64,000 nucleotides of DNA from Salinithrix halophila (GTDB lineage Bacteria > Bacillota > Bacilli > Thermoactinomycetales > DSM-45169): assembly GCF_042650125.1 (NCBI RefSeq), contig NZ_JBHSAP010000007.1:310001-374000 (forward strand), written 5' to 3'. Made by a program: the position numbers and the translations under genes. This document shows, piece by piece, positions 51,787-60,758 of the stretch (positions are counted from its first letter, which is position 1; every line of letters begins with the position of its first letter). The notes below the pieces were generated by a model that was not told where the DNA came from, made no database searches, and saw only the letters and a list, made by a program, of their open reading frames with translations.

Positions 51787-52812
51787 ATGAATCCCTTTCG
51801 ATTCCTCACCAAGGCAACTCTACTCTGGAGCGCTTTTCTGTTCGTCGGCGGAAGTAGCCACCAACTACCTTCTTCCAGTGACCCGACCTTAAATTCCTTT
51901 GCGAAAATTCAGTTTGAAACCGATCAAATCACGGCCGCTCCCGGTTCGACCCATCAGCTGACCGTTTTTTCCGTCGGAAAAGACGGTGCTAAAAAACCGG
52001 TCGATTTCTCCCATCTTTCATTCAAGGTGAGTGACCCCTCTCTCGCTACGGTCCTTGCCGACGGCTCGGTCCATGTGAATAACCATGCCGCCCACGGCTC
52101 CAAAGAGACCATCACTGCCAAAGCAGGCCACTCCCAAGCCCAATGCGAACTCCTTATCCCCTTCACCCTGGAGCATACCGTGGAGAAAAAGACAGGCGAG
52201 CCTCTCCCCGTCGTAACCAATGCCCAAAGCACCGCCGTAGTCGTAAACAAACAACGCCGTCTTCCAGAAGGCTACACCCCGAAAGATCTAGTCGTCCCTA
52301 ACGTCCCCTTTTCCTTTGAGGGAACACACGAAAAAAAGCATCTTCGCAAAGCGGCTGCTCACGGTCTGGAACGCCTATTTGCAGCCGCAAACAAAGACGA
52401 CATGGATCTTCGAGCTGTATCCGGCTACCGTTCCTACAAGCGCCAGCAAGAACTGTTTCAAAAATATGTAAAAACCCGAGGAGAGGCAACCGCAAGACGA
52501 TTCAGCGCCCTCCCCGGTACCAGCGAACACCAAACCGGATTGGCAATCGACCTCTCTTCCCCCAAAGTCGGAAACGAGCTGAATCACCGGTTGGCCGATA
52601 CCGAGGAAGCCAAATGGCTCGCAAAAAACGCACCCCGGTTCGGCTTCATCGTCCGCTACCCCAAAGGAAAAGAGGCTGTGACAGGCTATGCCTACGAGCC
52701 CTGGCACCTTCGCTATGTCGGAAAAACTATCGCCAGGGAAGTCACCCGCCGGGGGATCGTTTTAGAGGAATATTTTGACGGAAGTATCCCGGTCAGCGGG
52801 GAGCCAAAATGA
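51787..52812 (+). CDS. D-alanyl-D-alanine carboxypeptidase, VanY type (M15B)
   Basis: A 341-residue exported protein. The N-terminus is a signal sequence (TLLWSAFLFVGGSS), followed by a bacterial-Ig-like domain at about 40-130 (DQITAAPGSTHQLTVFSVGK). The M15B peptidase domain has zinc ligands in SEHQTGLAIDLS and EPWHLRYVG and the support motif SGYRSYKRQQELF. It trims the terminal D-Ala of cell-wall stem peptides. The ATG has CGGAGG five bases upstream. No vancomycin-resistance genes accompany it, so a wall-recycling role is likeliest. Confidence 0.9.
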   Translation: MNPFRFLTKATLLWSAFLFVGGSSHQLPSSSDPTLNSFAKIQFETDQITAAPGSTHQLTVFSVGKDGAKKPVDFSHLSFKVSDPSLATVLADGSVHVNNHAAHGSKETITAKAGHSQAQCELLIPFTLEHTVEKKTGEPLPVVTNAQSTAVVVNKQRRLPEGYTPKDLVVPNVPFSFEGTHEKKHLRKAAAHGLERLFAAANKDDMDLRAVSGYRSYKRQQELFQKYVKTRGEATARRFSALPGTSEHQTGLAIDLSSPKVGNELNHRLADTEEAKWLAKNAPRFGFIVRYPKGKEAVTGYAYEPWHLRYVGKTIAREVTRRGIVLEEYFDGSIPVSGEPK

Positions 52813-52870
52813 GCAATTCCTAGCCTCTTCCGAAATCACCGAAAAAGGCTGTCCATAAAATCGGTCCAAG

Positions 52871-52912
52871 AAAAGCCGAATTCCGTTTCTACGCACGGAA
52901 ATTCGGCTTTTT
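52871..52912. terminator. Terminator after the vanY-like gene
   Basis: AAAAGCCGAATTCCGT pairs with ACGGAAATTCGGCTTTTT (one bulge). It also sits immediately after the stop of the minus-strand remnant. Confidence 0.85.
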
Positions 52913-52991
52913 ACTTCTCCTTTCCCAATTCATACAGGAGAGATGCTGCATGATGCTTCATGTGCTCGTTGCCGATGATGTCCCCATACAT
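52911..52991 (-). pseudogene. C-terminal remnant of a DinB-like gene
   Basis: Translation on the minus strand gives MYGDIIGNEHMKHHAASLLY followed by a short tail and TAA, with a terminator directly after. The His pattern (H-x3-HH) resembles the DinB-family C-terminus. The frame is closed by a stop a few codons upstream, so only about 26 codons remain. The assignment is tentative. Confidence 0.3.
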
Positions 52992-53072
52992 CGTGAAGCC
53001 CCTTTACCTTCGAATCGTTCTTACAACGATGCTAATCATGTTGATGAGCAGCTTCATCGCCTTCTTTTCTAT

Positions 53073-53474
53073 TTACTCATTACCCTCATAAGTTTTACGG
53101 CTTGGCTTCTCATTTAATATGGACCGCAGTTCCTTGATATCCTCTTCAGTCAAGGAATCCTCTTGGATAAACTGAACCAACATCGATTTCAGCGTGCCAC
53201 CATAAATTCGCTTAAGAAAAGACTGTGCCTCGGCGCGCTGACATTCTTCCTGCGAGTACAGCGGAAAAAAAGTATAGACCTTTTGATTTTGGTTTACACC
53301 GACCACTTTTTTTTGGACTAGACGATCCAAAAGAGTGCGTACTGTTTTAGGCTTCCAATCCGTACGCTCCTGCAAGGAGTGGATGACTTCATTGGCCGTT
53401 TGTGGTGCCTTTTCCCAAAGTACGTTCATGACTTCCCATTCCGCTTCCGAGATACCTGGTAATTTTTTAGACAC
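53073..53474 (-). CDS. blaI: BlaI/MecI-family repressor
   Basis: A 133-residue winged-helix repressor (ISEAEWEVMNVLWEKAPQTANEV, then WKPKTVRTLLDRLVQKKVV). It dimerises through its C-terminal helices and is cleaved on induction by BlaR1; the NQNQKVYTFFPL segment carries the expected Phe-rich cleavage region. The GTG at 53474 has AAGGAGG six bases upstream. It lies 46 bases after blaR1, and the region is lower in GC than its flanks. Confidence 0.93.
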   Translation of the reverse strand: MSKKLPGISEAEWEVMNVLWEKAPQTANEVIHSLQERTDWKPKTVRTLLDRLVQKKVVGVNQNQKVYTFFPLYSQEECQRAEAQSFLKRIYGGTLKSMLVQFIQEDSLTEEDIKELRSILNEKPSRKTYEGNE

Positions 53475-53520
53475 TTTTGTCCTCCTTCTTTGGATGTACA
53501 ATATTTTTTTCAGCAAATAC

Positions 53521-55308
53521 TCAATATATGCCTTTATTCCTCAAAATAGATAATGTTATTTCTGCTGCCATACTTCCGTTGGTGTTGTCTTCATTTTGTA
53601 TATTTGTTGCAAAGAAATAAGTGTTCTCCTTGGTCTCTACATACCCAATGAACCAACCGTTAATATTTTTGTTATTTACAGCCCCTGTACCTGTTTTCCC
53701 AGAAAGCTGCACACCAGATTTTTCTTCTAATCTGATCGTATCTTTGACGGTCTGGATATTCTTCTCCTTAAATCCAAATTGGTTTGTATAAAAAGCTTTG
53801 AGTAATTGCACCTGCTCTACTGGTGATATCTTTAATGAGGATTCTAACCAATATTGTCCTATTCCGCCGGAAAGATCGGTATTACCGTAGCCGATTTGTT
53901 TCAGAAAGGCTTGCATATCATCCCGTTGGATTCTTTTATCCAAATCCTCAAAATACCAGTTTACTGAATTTTTCATCGCTGTAAATAAATTCTGATCCAT
54001 ATTCCAAGCATCATAAGGATACTGTATTTCATTCCATTTCATGGTCGAATTTTCACTCGTTATGACATTTGACTCCAATGCAAACAATGCGATGAAAATC
54101 TTGTAAGTTGAATCCGGGGAAACTCTCAGTGTGCTTTTATCTTCATTATAGATACGATATTGATCAGCTTGCATATCATATAATACAAAACTTCCGTCAA
54201 AACCAGCAAAATATTGGCTCAAATCCTCATAAACAGCCTGCTCACTTTTAAAATCGTAACGAGTATTATCCTCAGCTATCATAGAAATGAATGGAATCTG
54301 ACTTGCAACAAATCCTCCCACTAGCATAAAAATAGCGATACTCTTGAGCTTCAGCAGCTTTGATTCAGTTGTAAAGGATACAATCTTTTCAATACGTTTT
54401 TTTATTTGCTTCTTGGAACTGTTCAGCTGATTTGCAAAAACGAAATCCCTAGGCTGTGATACCCTGTCCACAACATTAATAATCGTATTTCCATATTCGC
54501 TATAACAATGCTCATCCAATGAATTTAAAACAGCAACATCACAGGCTATTTCTCGATCTAATCTCATCTCCCTGAAAGCAACCCAAACAAGCGGATTGAA
54601 CCAGTATAAAATTTGATAAACGACGATCAGATAATTCGTCAAAATATCTTTATATTTATAGTGATTAAGTTCGTGTAAAAAAATGTATTTGATATCCTTC
54701 ATAGACAGCGATTCTTCAAAGTGAATCGGAAGCACAACATAGGTCTTAAAAAGTCCAAATGTCATTGCAGATTTGACAAGTGGCGATTCCCCTACGTTAA
54801 TATTCCTCGATATTTTTAAATTCTGCTTGCACTGTTCAAACAAAAGTAGAATCTCTTTATTTTTCACCTCAAATGTATTGCTTTTAATGTCCTTTATCTT
54901 TAACCAAGCTTGTATTGTCAGAACAGAAAAAACTAACACTCCTGCCATCCATATACCAGCTATAACGATATTCAGGAAATCCGGAGTGGAACGATTTACA
55001 GATAACGTAAAGTCCTGCAACCAATTAACGTTCTGTATCAAATGATCTCCAGCAGCGTTAGTAGGTGCCCCTATACTATTTCTATGATTTTCTTCAAAAA
55101 ATGTCATATTATTTCCAAAATTAAATAAGTGGTTCGATATAAAAGGGAGTGTTAGTGCAATTAACAATAAAAACCATAGATTATATTGCCATTTCGCCGA
55201 TAGTTGCTTTTGGAACACTTTTTTCATCAGCATAATTACGGCAATGGTTAAAGAAGATACCGAAAACCCTATAAAAATTTGTGTTGAAATTCCGTTCGTC
55301 TCCATCAC
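53521..55308 (-). CDS. blaR1: BlaR1-type beta-lactam sensor and antirepressor protease
   Basis: A 595-residue membrane sensor. The N-terminal half has about four TM helices and an M56 zinc-protease motif, HELNHYKYKD. The extracellular C-terminal domain is penicillin-binding, with the acylated Ser in SPDSTYKIF, SGGIGQYW and SGKTGTG. Beta-lactam acylation triggers the protease, which inactivates BlaI. Full-length and intact. The ATG is preceded by AAAAGGG. It lies 243 bases after bla and just before blaI, on the same strand. Confidence 0.95.
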   Translation of the reverse strand: MMETNGISTQIFIGFSVSSLTIAVIMLMKKVFQKQLSAKWQYNLWFLLLIALTLPFISNHLFNFGNNMTFFEENHRNSIGAPTNAAGDHLIQNVNWLQDFTLSVNRSTPDFLNIVIAGIWMAGVLVFSVLTIQAWLKIKDIKSNTFEVKNKEILLLFEQCKQNLKISRNINVGESPLVKSAMTFGLFKTYVVLPIHFEESLSMKDIKYIFLHELNHYKYKDILTNYLIVVYQILYWFNPLVWVAFREMRLDREIACDVAVLNSLDEHCYSEYGNTIINVVDRVSQPRDFVFANQLNSSKKQIKKRIEKIVSFTTESKLLKLKSIAIFMLVGGFVASQIPFISMIAEDNTRYDFKSEQAVYEDLSQYFAGFDGSFVLYDMQADQYRIYNEDKSTLRVSPDSTYKIFIALFALESNVITSENSTMKWNEIQYPYDAWNMDQNLFTAMKNSVNWYFEDLDKRIQRDDMQAFLKQIGYGNTDLSGGIGQYWLESSLKISPVEQVQLLKAFYTNQFGFKEKNIQTVKDTIRLEEKSGVQLSGKTGTGAVNNKNINGWFIGYVETKENTYFFATNIQNEDNTNGSMAAEITLSILRNKGIY

Positions 55309-55400
55309 TCAACCCTTTTCTTTAAAATCTAACACTAACTGATATTACTTGATACCACCCCACACTAGATTAAACAGCTTATTGAAATTCTTTTTAATTT

Positions 55401-55434
55401 AGTAATAAGCCTCTTAATCTGAGGCTTATTACTT
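55401..55434. repeat. Inverted repeat between bla and blaR1
   Basis: AGTAATAAGCCTC and GAGGCTTATTACT are perfectly complementary with an eight-base loop. No U tract follows on the minus strand, so it is more likely a stability or processing element than a terminator. Confidence 0.6.
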
Positions 55435-55550
55435 GGCGGAACATACATGCGCCTATTATCAGTATCCCACGGAGTACAGGATATTGAAAGCCCATCTTTC
55501 TGGAAACAATGGAACAGCGAGAATCGATTGCTTGGTTGATAATTTATAGT

Positions 55551-56453
55551 TTACTTCAGGGCATCGAGTGCGACCTTGGTAGCCTGCGCGATAAGCTTAT
55601 CGTTATATTCGGCATTCTGCTTATCCCGTTTAGAAAGTATTGCAAGAACAATAGGATCTCCTTTCGGTGGCCAAATGATAGCAATGTCATTTCGCGTTCC
55701 ATATGATCCTGCTCCACTTTTATCTGCAACTTCCCAATCCTTCGGTACTCCCGCACGAATTAATGTATCTCCAGTGGTATTTCTCTTCATCCAATCTGTT
55801 AATAACTCACGTTTTTCCGTTGAGAGTGCGTCTCCGATTGTGAAAGCCTTGAGGCTGGTAGCAAGCGCTCTCGGTGTGCTGGTATCATGAGTTTCTCCTG
55901 GTTTAACCTCGTTTAACTCCGGTTCAAATCGCTCCGGATTGGTAACAGCATCACCAATTTTCCTGAGAGATTTTTCAAGTTCACTAGGCCCACCCAGTTG
56001 TTTAAGTATGAGATTCTGCGCGGTATTGTCACTGTATCGAATAGAAGCATCACAAAGTTCTTTAAGTGTCATTCCTTTATCAACATGCTTCTCTGTGATT
56101 GGATTATAATTCACAAGATCATCACGTGTATAGGTGATCCTTTGGTCAAGGTCTGCCATTGACTTTTGTTGTAAAAGTGCTCCTACAGTTAAAGCTTTAT
56201 GTGTAGATACATATGCAAAACGTTCATCTGATCGATGAGTGACTGTTTGATTTGTGCCAGTGTCCAGTGCAAAGACGCCAAGCCTAGCATCATATTTATC
56301 CTCAAGTTTAGCAAAATCCTCTGTAATTGCTGTTTCTTGATTTTGTGGTTTGGGTTGAGCAGAACGGACGTTATCCTCTGAACAACCTACCAGCGCTACA
56401 CATGAGAGAAGTAGTACAGGGGTGATTTTTTTTAATGCAACCCATGATCTCAT
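55551..56453 (-). CDS. bla: Class A beta-lactamase (lipoprotein)
   Basis: A 300-residue serine beta-lactamase. The catalytic residues are S83-T-H-K86, SDN in RYSDNTAQN, the general-base Glu in ERFEPELNE, and KSG in VADKSGAGSYG. The signal peptide ends in a lipobox (LVGC, C24), so the enzyme is probably membrane-anchored. The ATG at 56453 has AAGAGG ten bases upstream; an ATG at 56543 is in frame but adds 30 residues before the signal. It is regulated by BlaR1/BlaI from the operator at 56619-56653. Codon use is A/T-rich, which suggests transfer. Confidence 0.95.
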   Translation of the reverse strand: MRSWVALKKITPVLLLSCVALVGCSEDNVRSAQPKPQNQETAITEDFAKLEDKYDARLGVFALDTGTNQTVTHRSDERFAYVSTHKALTVGALLQQKSMADLDQRITYTRDDLVNYNPITEKHVDKGMTLKELCDASIRYSDNTAQNLILKQLGGPSELEKSLRKIGDAVTNPERFEPELNEVKPGETHDTSTPRALATSLKAFTIGDALSTEKRELLTDWMKRNTTGDTLIRAGVPKDWEVADKSGAGSYGTRNDIAIIWPPKGDPIVLAILSKRDKQNAEYNDKLIAQATKVALDALK

Positions 56454-56618
56454 TACAATATAACCTCTTTTCAAAAAAATATATTTAACGCTAACAAAAT
56501 TTAACGACCAAAAAAGTATCACGCTTTTGAAAATCGATCTCATTAGAATTTCCTAGGCGACTTTTTTGAACTTCATTATGCCCCCGAGATACTGGATTCT
56601 CCCCCCTTCTTTGAATCA

Positions 56619-56653
56619 GATTACATATGTAGTACAATACTACATATGTAATC
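56619..56653. promoter_or_regulatory. BlaI operator, 35-bp perfect palindrome
   Basis: Two copies of TACATATGTA (56622-56631 and 56641-56650) sit within perfectly complementary 16-base arms around a CAA centre. TACA-N2-TGTA is the BlaI/MecI box core. The palindrome covers the predicted bla -10. Confidence 0.88.
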
Positions 56654-56665
56654 AATAGGTGTCAA
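56637..56665 (-). promoter_or_regulatory. bla promoter
   Basis: On the minus strand TTGACA (56660-56665), 17 bases, TAGTAT (56637-56642). The -10 lies inside the BlaI operator, so bound repressor blocks it. The leader to bla is about 175 bases and contains a seven-codon frame (MKFKKVA). Confidence 0.65.
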
Positions 56666-56871
56666 CCTCCAAGGATGAAACAATCCATTTCCCCAAACAA
56701 CTGCTGGATGGCAGTTTCACTGGAGTAACGTGAGTAAAGCAACGCCTTACCTTCACCCGAAAGGACTGCGGGGACCCTCACCACATAACCGATGTACTTC
56801 CTCGGGCTGGCATATGTAATTACGATCGGCTGCTCTTCTCTCAGTGACCACTCGATGATCAGCTTAATCTC
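56662..56871 (-). pseudogene. Coding remnant behind the nitronate monooxygenase gene
   Basis: An open stretch of about 70 codons (EWSLREEQPIVITYASPRKY and onward) ends in TGA at 56662-56664. It has no plausible start of its own and overlaps the end of the upstream gene in another frame. It looks like the 3' part of a truncated gene. I do not recognise the family. Confidence 0.3.
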
Positions 56872-57980
56872 CTCGACCTTGTTCGGGGCTTACCAAAAAA
56901 TCGCCGCAATCCCAGATGTAAGGGACACGGCGGTTTCAGGACAGTGACGCGGTTCATTAACTCCTTAGCGGATTCTAAACGGCCAAGAGAGGCAGCTTGG
57001 CCGCCCCACAAGGACATGTGCTCTCGGTTCCCTTGTCTAGCAGCATACTTTCGCATAGGTTTCGTTAACGCATTCTGCACGGGATAGGGGGGGATGGAAG
57101 CAGGGTAATGTTCCATTTCTCGGATAAAGGCGTTTTTAATCCCACGGGCGGGTCTACCGGAAAGAGCGGTGGTGATCACCGTGCTTTCATCGTTGCTATC
57201 CATTAATACCCGTTTGTGTTCCTCATGGGCACTGCTTTCCAACGTCGTCAAAAATGCAGAGCCCATTTGAACACCATCGGCTCCCAGGGAGAGGCTTGCT
57301 AGAATACCTCTTCCGTCCATGATTCCGCCGGAGGCAATCACCGGAATACTCACATGATCCACCACTTGGAGAACGAGGGCCATCGTTCCGATATACGGAA
57401 ACTCCGAAGAAGTGTGAAAGGTTCCCCAATGGCCACCCGCTTCACTCCCTTGGGCGACCACGGCATCAACGCCGCTTTCCTCCAGTTCAATCGCTTCTTT
57501 TACCATGGTGGCCGTGCCGATCACGATCGTCTGATTGGCATGGAGTTGTTGGATCAGGGATGGGTCAAGAAGCCCAAACGTAAAACTAAAAACGGGAACT
57601 TTCTCCTCCAAGATCACATGGATTTGCTCCTCAAAGGAAAGAGAAAGTCCACTTGTCTCCTTCTCCGTTGGAGCTTCCACGAATGCTTCAAACTTCCTCA
57701 AATGCTGCTTCATCTGTTGTTCTACAGAGGATTCTTCCTTGTAGGGCTGGGGAACCATCAGGTTTACTGCGAATGGCTGGTCTGTTCGTTTTCGAATCGC
57801 TTGAATCCCTTGGCGGATCGCATCCGGAGACAGATAACCGGCACCCAGTGTTCCCAAACCACCCGCATCTGAAACAGCAGCCACTAGCTCGGGACTTGTG
57901 ACGCCGCCCGCCATCCCGGCTTGAATGATCGGATAAGCGATCGCTAACCGGTCCGTTAATTTCGTCTGCTTCCAAACCAT
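56859..57980 (-). CDS. Nitronate monooxygenase
   Basis: A 373-residue FMN-dependent TIM-barrel enzyme of the NMO/2-nitropropane dioxygenase family, which oxidises toxic nitronates. It has YPIIQAGMAGGVTSPELVAAVS, the FMN and active-site motif AQGSEAGGHWG, and IASGGIMDGRGI. The ATG at 57980 has GGGGGAG five bases upstream. The last 24 residues or so (PPCPLHLGLRRFFGKPRTRS) look unlike the family end and overlap another coding remnant, so the C-terminus may have been replaced by a rearrangement. Confidence 0.88.
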   Translation of the reverse strand: MVWKQTKLTDRLAIAYPIIQAGMAGGVTSPELVAAVSDAGGLGTLGAGYLSPDAIRQGIQAIRKRTDQPFAVNLMVPQPYKEESSVEQQMKQHLRKFEAFVEAPTEKETSGLSLSFEEQIHVILEEKVPVFSFTFGLLDPSLIQQLHANQTIVIGTATMVKEAIELEESGVDAVVAQGSEAGGHWGTFHTSSEFPYIGTMALVLQVVDHVSIPVIASGGIMDGRGILASLSLGADGVQMGSAFLTTLESSAHEEHKRVLMDSNDESTVITTALSGRPARGIKNAFIREMEHYPASIPPYPVQNALTKPMRKYAARQGNREHMSLWGGQAASLGRLESAKELMNRVTVLKPPCPLHLGLRRFFGKPRTRSRRLS

Positions 57981-58053
57981 GTGAACTCCCCCTATCAAAT
58001 AGATCATTTCTATCTATAGGACTCTAGCACCTCCTACCGAGGAATAAAATATC

Positions 58054-58082
58054 TTGACAAAAATATATTTTTATGTTATAAT
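58054..58082 (+). promoter_or_regulatory. Consensus sigma-A promoter of the methyltransferase gene
   Basis: TTGACA, 17 bases, TATAAT, all matching consensus, within a strongly A/T-rich stretch about 95 bases upstream of the start. Confidence 0.9.
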
Positions 58083-58175
58083 TAGATTTTAAAATTGAAA
58101 TTAAAGGCGGATTCGGTATACTTCTTTTATGCTTTCTCTCCATTGAGGAGCAAAGCTTAAAAGGAGGATATACAA

Positions 58176-59078
58176 ATGAAAGAAAACCAAGTCAGCCTTA
58201 CAGCTATTATGACCGCCTACTTACGTGCCTACCATGCCACGAATGATGCGCCAAAAATTTTTGATGATTTTCTAGCCGAACGTTTGATTCCAGAGGAAAG
58301 GCGCGCCCTTATTGAACAAGGATTTTCTCACGCTCTCCTAATGAATGATTCTGAAAGGAACGCGGCATCCTCCGACCAGACGACAAACGCCTTGCCACAT
58401 TTACTGCAAGCCATGGGATTACCTCATGTCCTCAGCCGTTCCAGATACACGGAAGACACCCTGGAACAGGCTGTAAAACAAGGGGTAGAGCAGTATGTGA
58501 TACTCGGGGCCGGGATGGATACCTTTGCTTTTCGCCGCCCGGATCTCCTCAGTCAGATTCAGGTATTTGAAGTGGACCACCCGGCGACACAAGCTTTCAA
58601 ACGGGAGCGACTGGCTGAATTAGCATGGGAAACCCCATCAAATCTTTACTTTGTACCTGTGGACTTCACAAAGGAGAGCTTGGCTGATGCCCTTCAGGGA
58701 ACTTCGTATGACAGGCAGATAAAAAGTTTTTTTAGCTGGCTCGGTGTCACCATGTACTTAACCCGAAGTGAAGTTTTCGCAACGCTTCGTTCCATTACCA
58801 AAGTGGCCCCTGTCAGCAGTACAGTTATTTTCGATTACTTTGTACCGGAAGTAACGGCTTCCCCTTTGAAAGAGAGGCAGGAGGCTTTACGGAAGATCGG
58901 CGAGCCGCTTCAAACGACCTTTGACCCGTCAACGCTGGCTTTTGAACTGGAAAGTTTAGGACTCCGCCTTCATGAGGACGTCAGCCCATCCGATATACAA
59001 GAGCGCTATTTTCAGAGTCGGACAGATGGTTATTGTGCGAGTAAGCATGTGCGCTTTGCGCGGGCAGTAGTCGAGTAA
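58176..59078 (+). CDS. SAM-dependent methyltransferase (leucine-carboxyl-methyltransferase-like)
   Basis: A 300-residue cytosolic protein. The SAM site is YVILGAGMDTFAFRRPD near residue 108, followed by VFEVDHPATQAFKRERL and the family's late motif SWLGVTMYLTRSEV. This is the group related to leucine carboxyl methyltransferases (TIGR00027), often found beside secondary-metabolism genes. It lies before a cytochrome P450 gene, but a palindrome between them may end its transcript. The acceptor is unknown. Confidence 0.85.
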   Translation: MKENQVSLTAIMTAYLRAYHATNDAPKIFDDFLAERLIPEERRALIEQGFSHALLMNDSERNAASSDQTTNALPHLLQAMGLPHVLSRSRYTEDTLEQAVKQGVEQYVILGAGMDTFAFRRPDLLSQIQVFEVDHPATQAFKRERLAELAWETPSNLYFVPVDFTKESLADALQGTSYDRQIKSFFSWLGVTMYLTRSEVFATLRSITKVAPVSSTVIFDYFVPEVTASPLKERQEALRKIGEPLQTTFDPSTLAFELESLGLRLHEDVSPSDIQERYFQSRTDGYCASKHVRFARAVVE

Positions 59079-59134
59079 CTATACAATGGCCATGGATTTG
59101 CGCCACGTGCCTGTCTCTCTCGGTTTTCATCTTT

Positions 59135-59177
59135 TTTTATGAAAATGCCCTGATTCCTTGAAAGGGTTTTCATAAAA
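59135..59177. terminator. Inverted repeat / terminator between the methyltransferase and P450 genes
   Basis: TTTTATGAAAA and TTTTCATAAAA are complementary, with an inner CCCT/AGGG. It can act as a terminator in either direction. Confidence 0.65.
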
Positions 59178-59245
59178 GGGCGTGGTATCCTTTTCCTGAA
59201 GACCCTTAGATTCAAACCATTTCCCCCAGGAAAGGAGACCTGTCT

Positions 59246-60463
59246 ATGAACACCGACGAACAGACGGGCCTGGTGCTGGATTTCTTCTCTCCCCATTTCA
59301 AAGAGCAAGCTTTCTCTCTCTATCGAGATCTGCGACAACAAGGAGCAGTTCATCCCGTCCAGTTGTCCGCCGACATTCCCGCCTGGTTGGTCACCCGCTA
59401 TGATGCGGCTCTGGCCGCTCTCAAAGACTCTCGTTTTATCAAAGATCCTCGTACCCTCCCCGAAGTGGAAGACTTTTGGCTGGATGAAACAGATTTGTTT
59501 TCCGAGCACATGCTGGCTTCCGATCCCCCGGACCACACCCGGCTGCGCAACCTCGTCCATAAGGCCTTCACTCCCCGGATGATCGAGGAAATGGAAGGGC
59601 GCATCCGCGAAATCGCTAACGACCTGTTGGACAAGCTGGCTTCTTCTCCTAACGGACGGGCTGAACTGATCGACGCTTATGCCTTTCCTTTACCGATTCT
59701 GGTTATCAGTGAAATGCTGGGCATCCCCACCGAAGACCGGCAACGATTCCGCAACTGGTCCACCACCTTGCTAGCTGCCACCAACCGACCGGAAAAGTGG
59801 GAAGAGATCCAGCCCACAATGGTGGAGTTTCAGGAATATCTGGGTGACTTGTTCGAGAAGCGACGTTCCCACCCTGCCGATGACCTCATCAGCGGATTGG
59901 TTCATGTCGAAGAAGAAGGAAACAAGCTCACCTCCAGAGAGTTGTACTCCATGGTTTTCCTGCTCATCGTGGCGGGCCACGAAACGACGGTCAACCTGAT
60001 TGGAAACGGAATTCTAACCCTATTGCAAACCCCGAATCAATTGGCGCTTCTCCGTGAGAGCCCTGAACGGATCGGGTCGGCGTTGGAAGAGATCCTTCGC
60101 TATACCAGCCCGGTGGAGATGGCCACCAATCGCTGGGCGGCGGAAGAGGTATCCTTTTTCGGACAGACCATACCCAAAGGCGGCTTAGTAATTGTAGCCT
60201 TGGGTTCCGCCAACCGGGACGGAAACCAATTTCCCCAGCCGGATCGTTTCGATATCACCCGGCAACCCAATCGACACCTGGCCTTTGGGTTGGGAATTCA
60301 CTACTGCCTTGGTGCTCCGCTGGCTCGCATGGAAGGAAAGATCGCCATTCCTACACTCCTTGACCGCTTTCCTAATTTGGCGCTAGATTTCAAAGGTGAA
60401 TCCCTCCCCTGGCGGCAGGATTTTCTCATGCGAGGCCTGACTGAGCTTCCCGTCCGTCTTTGA
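59246..60463 (+). CDS. Cytochrome P450 (CYP107-like, soluble)
   Basis: A 405-residue soluble haem monooxygenase. The I-helix oxygen site is AGHETTVN near residue 242, the ExxR motif is in LEEILRYTSPVE, and the haem loop FGLGIHYCLG has its Cys ligand near 354. Length and motifs match bacterial class I P450s of the YjiB/CYP107 type that hydroxylate polyketides, fatty acids or steroids. AGGAG precedes the ATG. No ferredoxin or reductase gene is adjacent, so redox partners come from elsewhere. Confidence 0.94.
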   Translation: MNTDEQTGLVLDFFSPHFKEQAFSLYRDLRQQGAVHPVQLSADIPAWLVTRYDAALAALKDSRFIKDPRTLPEVEDFWLDETDLFSEHMLASDPPDHTRLRNLVHKAFTPRMIEEMEGRIREIANDLLDKLASSPNGRAELIDAYAFPLPILVISEMLGIPTEDRQRFRNWSTTLLAATNRPEKWEEIQPTMVEFQEYLGDLFEKRRSHPADDLISGLVHVEEEGNKLTSRELYSMVFLLIVAGHETTVNLIGNGILTLLQTPNQLALLRESPERIGSALEEILRYTSPVEMATNRWAAEEVSFFGQTIPKGGLVIVALGSANRDGNQFPQPDRFDITRQPNRHLAFGLGIHYCLGAPLARMEGKIAIPTLLDRFPNLALDFKGESLPWRQDFLMRGLTELPVRL

Positions 60464-60471
60464 TCCCCATC

Positions 60472-60511
60472 GAAAAAAGATCGTTGGTTTCCATTCCGAC
60501 GGTCTTTTTTC
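60472..60511 (+). terminator. Terminator after the P450 gene
   Basis: AAAAAAGATCGT and ACGGTCTTTTTT form the stem, with a T run after it. Confidence 0.8.
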
Positions 60512-60602
60512 TTCTTTTTCTTACGGGACGACCGATCCACTCAACAAAACTTTAACACGGTTTTAACTCCCCATTAGCACTGAAACGCTACATTAGAACA
60601 AG

Positions 60603-60673
60603 CGGTAACCCCCTTTACCGTATCCAGCATTCCGGCTCATTTTCCGTACGCTCGGGAAATGAGCCCCTTTTTT
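60603..60673 (+). terminator. Two-hairpin leader with terminator before the acyltransferase gene
   Basis: CGGTAA/TTACCG (60603-60620) is followed by GGCTCATTTTCC/GGGAAATGAGCC (60634-60665) and TTTTTT. The terminator lies 86 bases before the acyltransferase ATG and far from the P450 stop, which already has its own. It may be an attenuator or the end of a small RNA. Confidence 0.65.
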
Positions 60674-60758
60674 AATGACAGGGCCTACGTGGTCGCGTCG
60701 TTCGGATCGAGATCAAATGACTTTGCTCTCATTGAACCTATTCAGAAAGGGGATTCCG

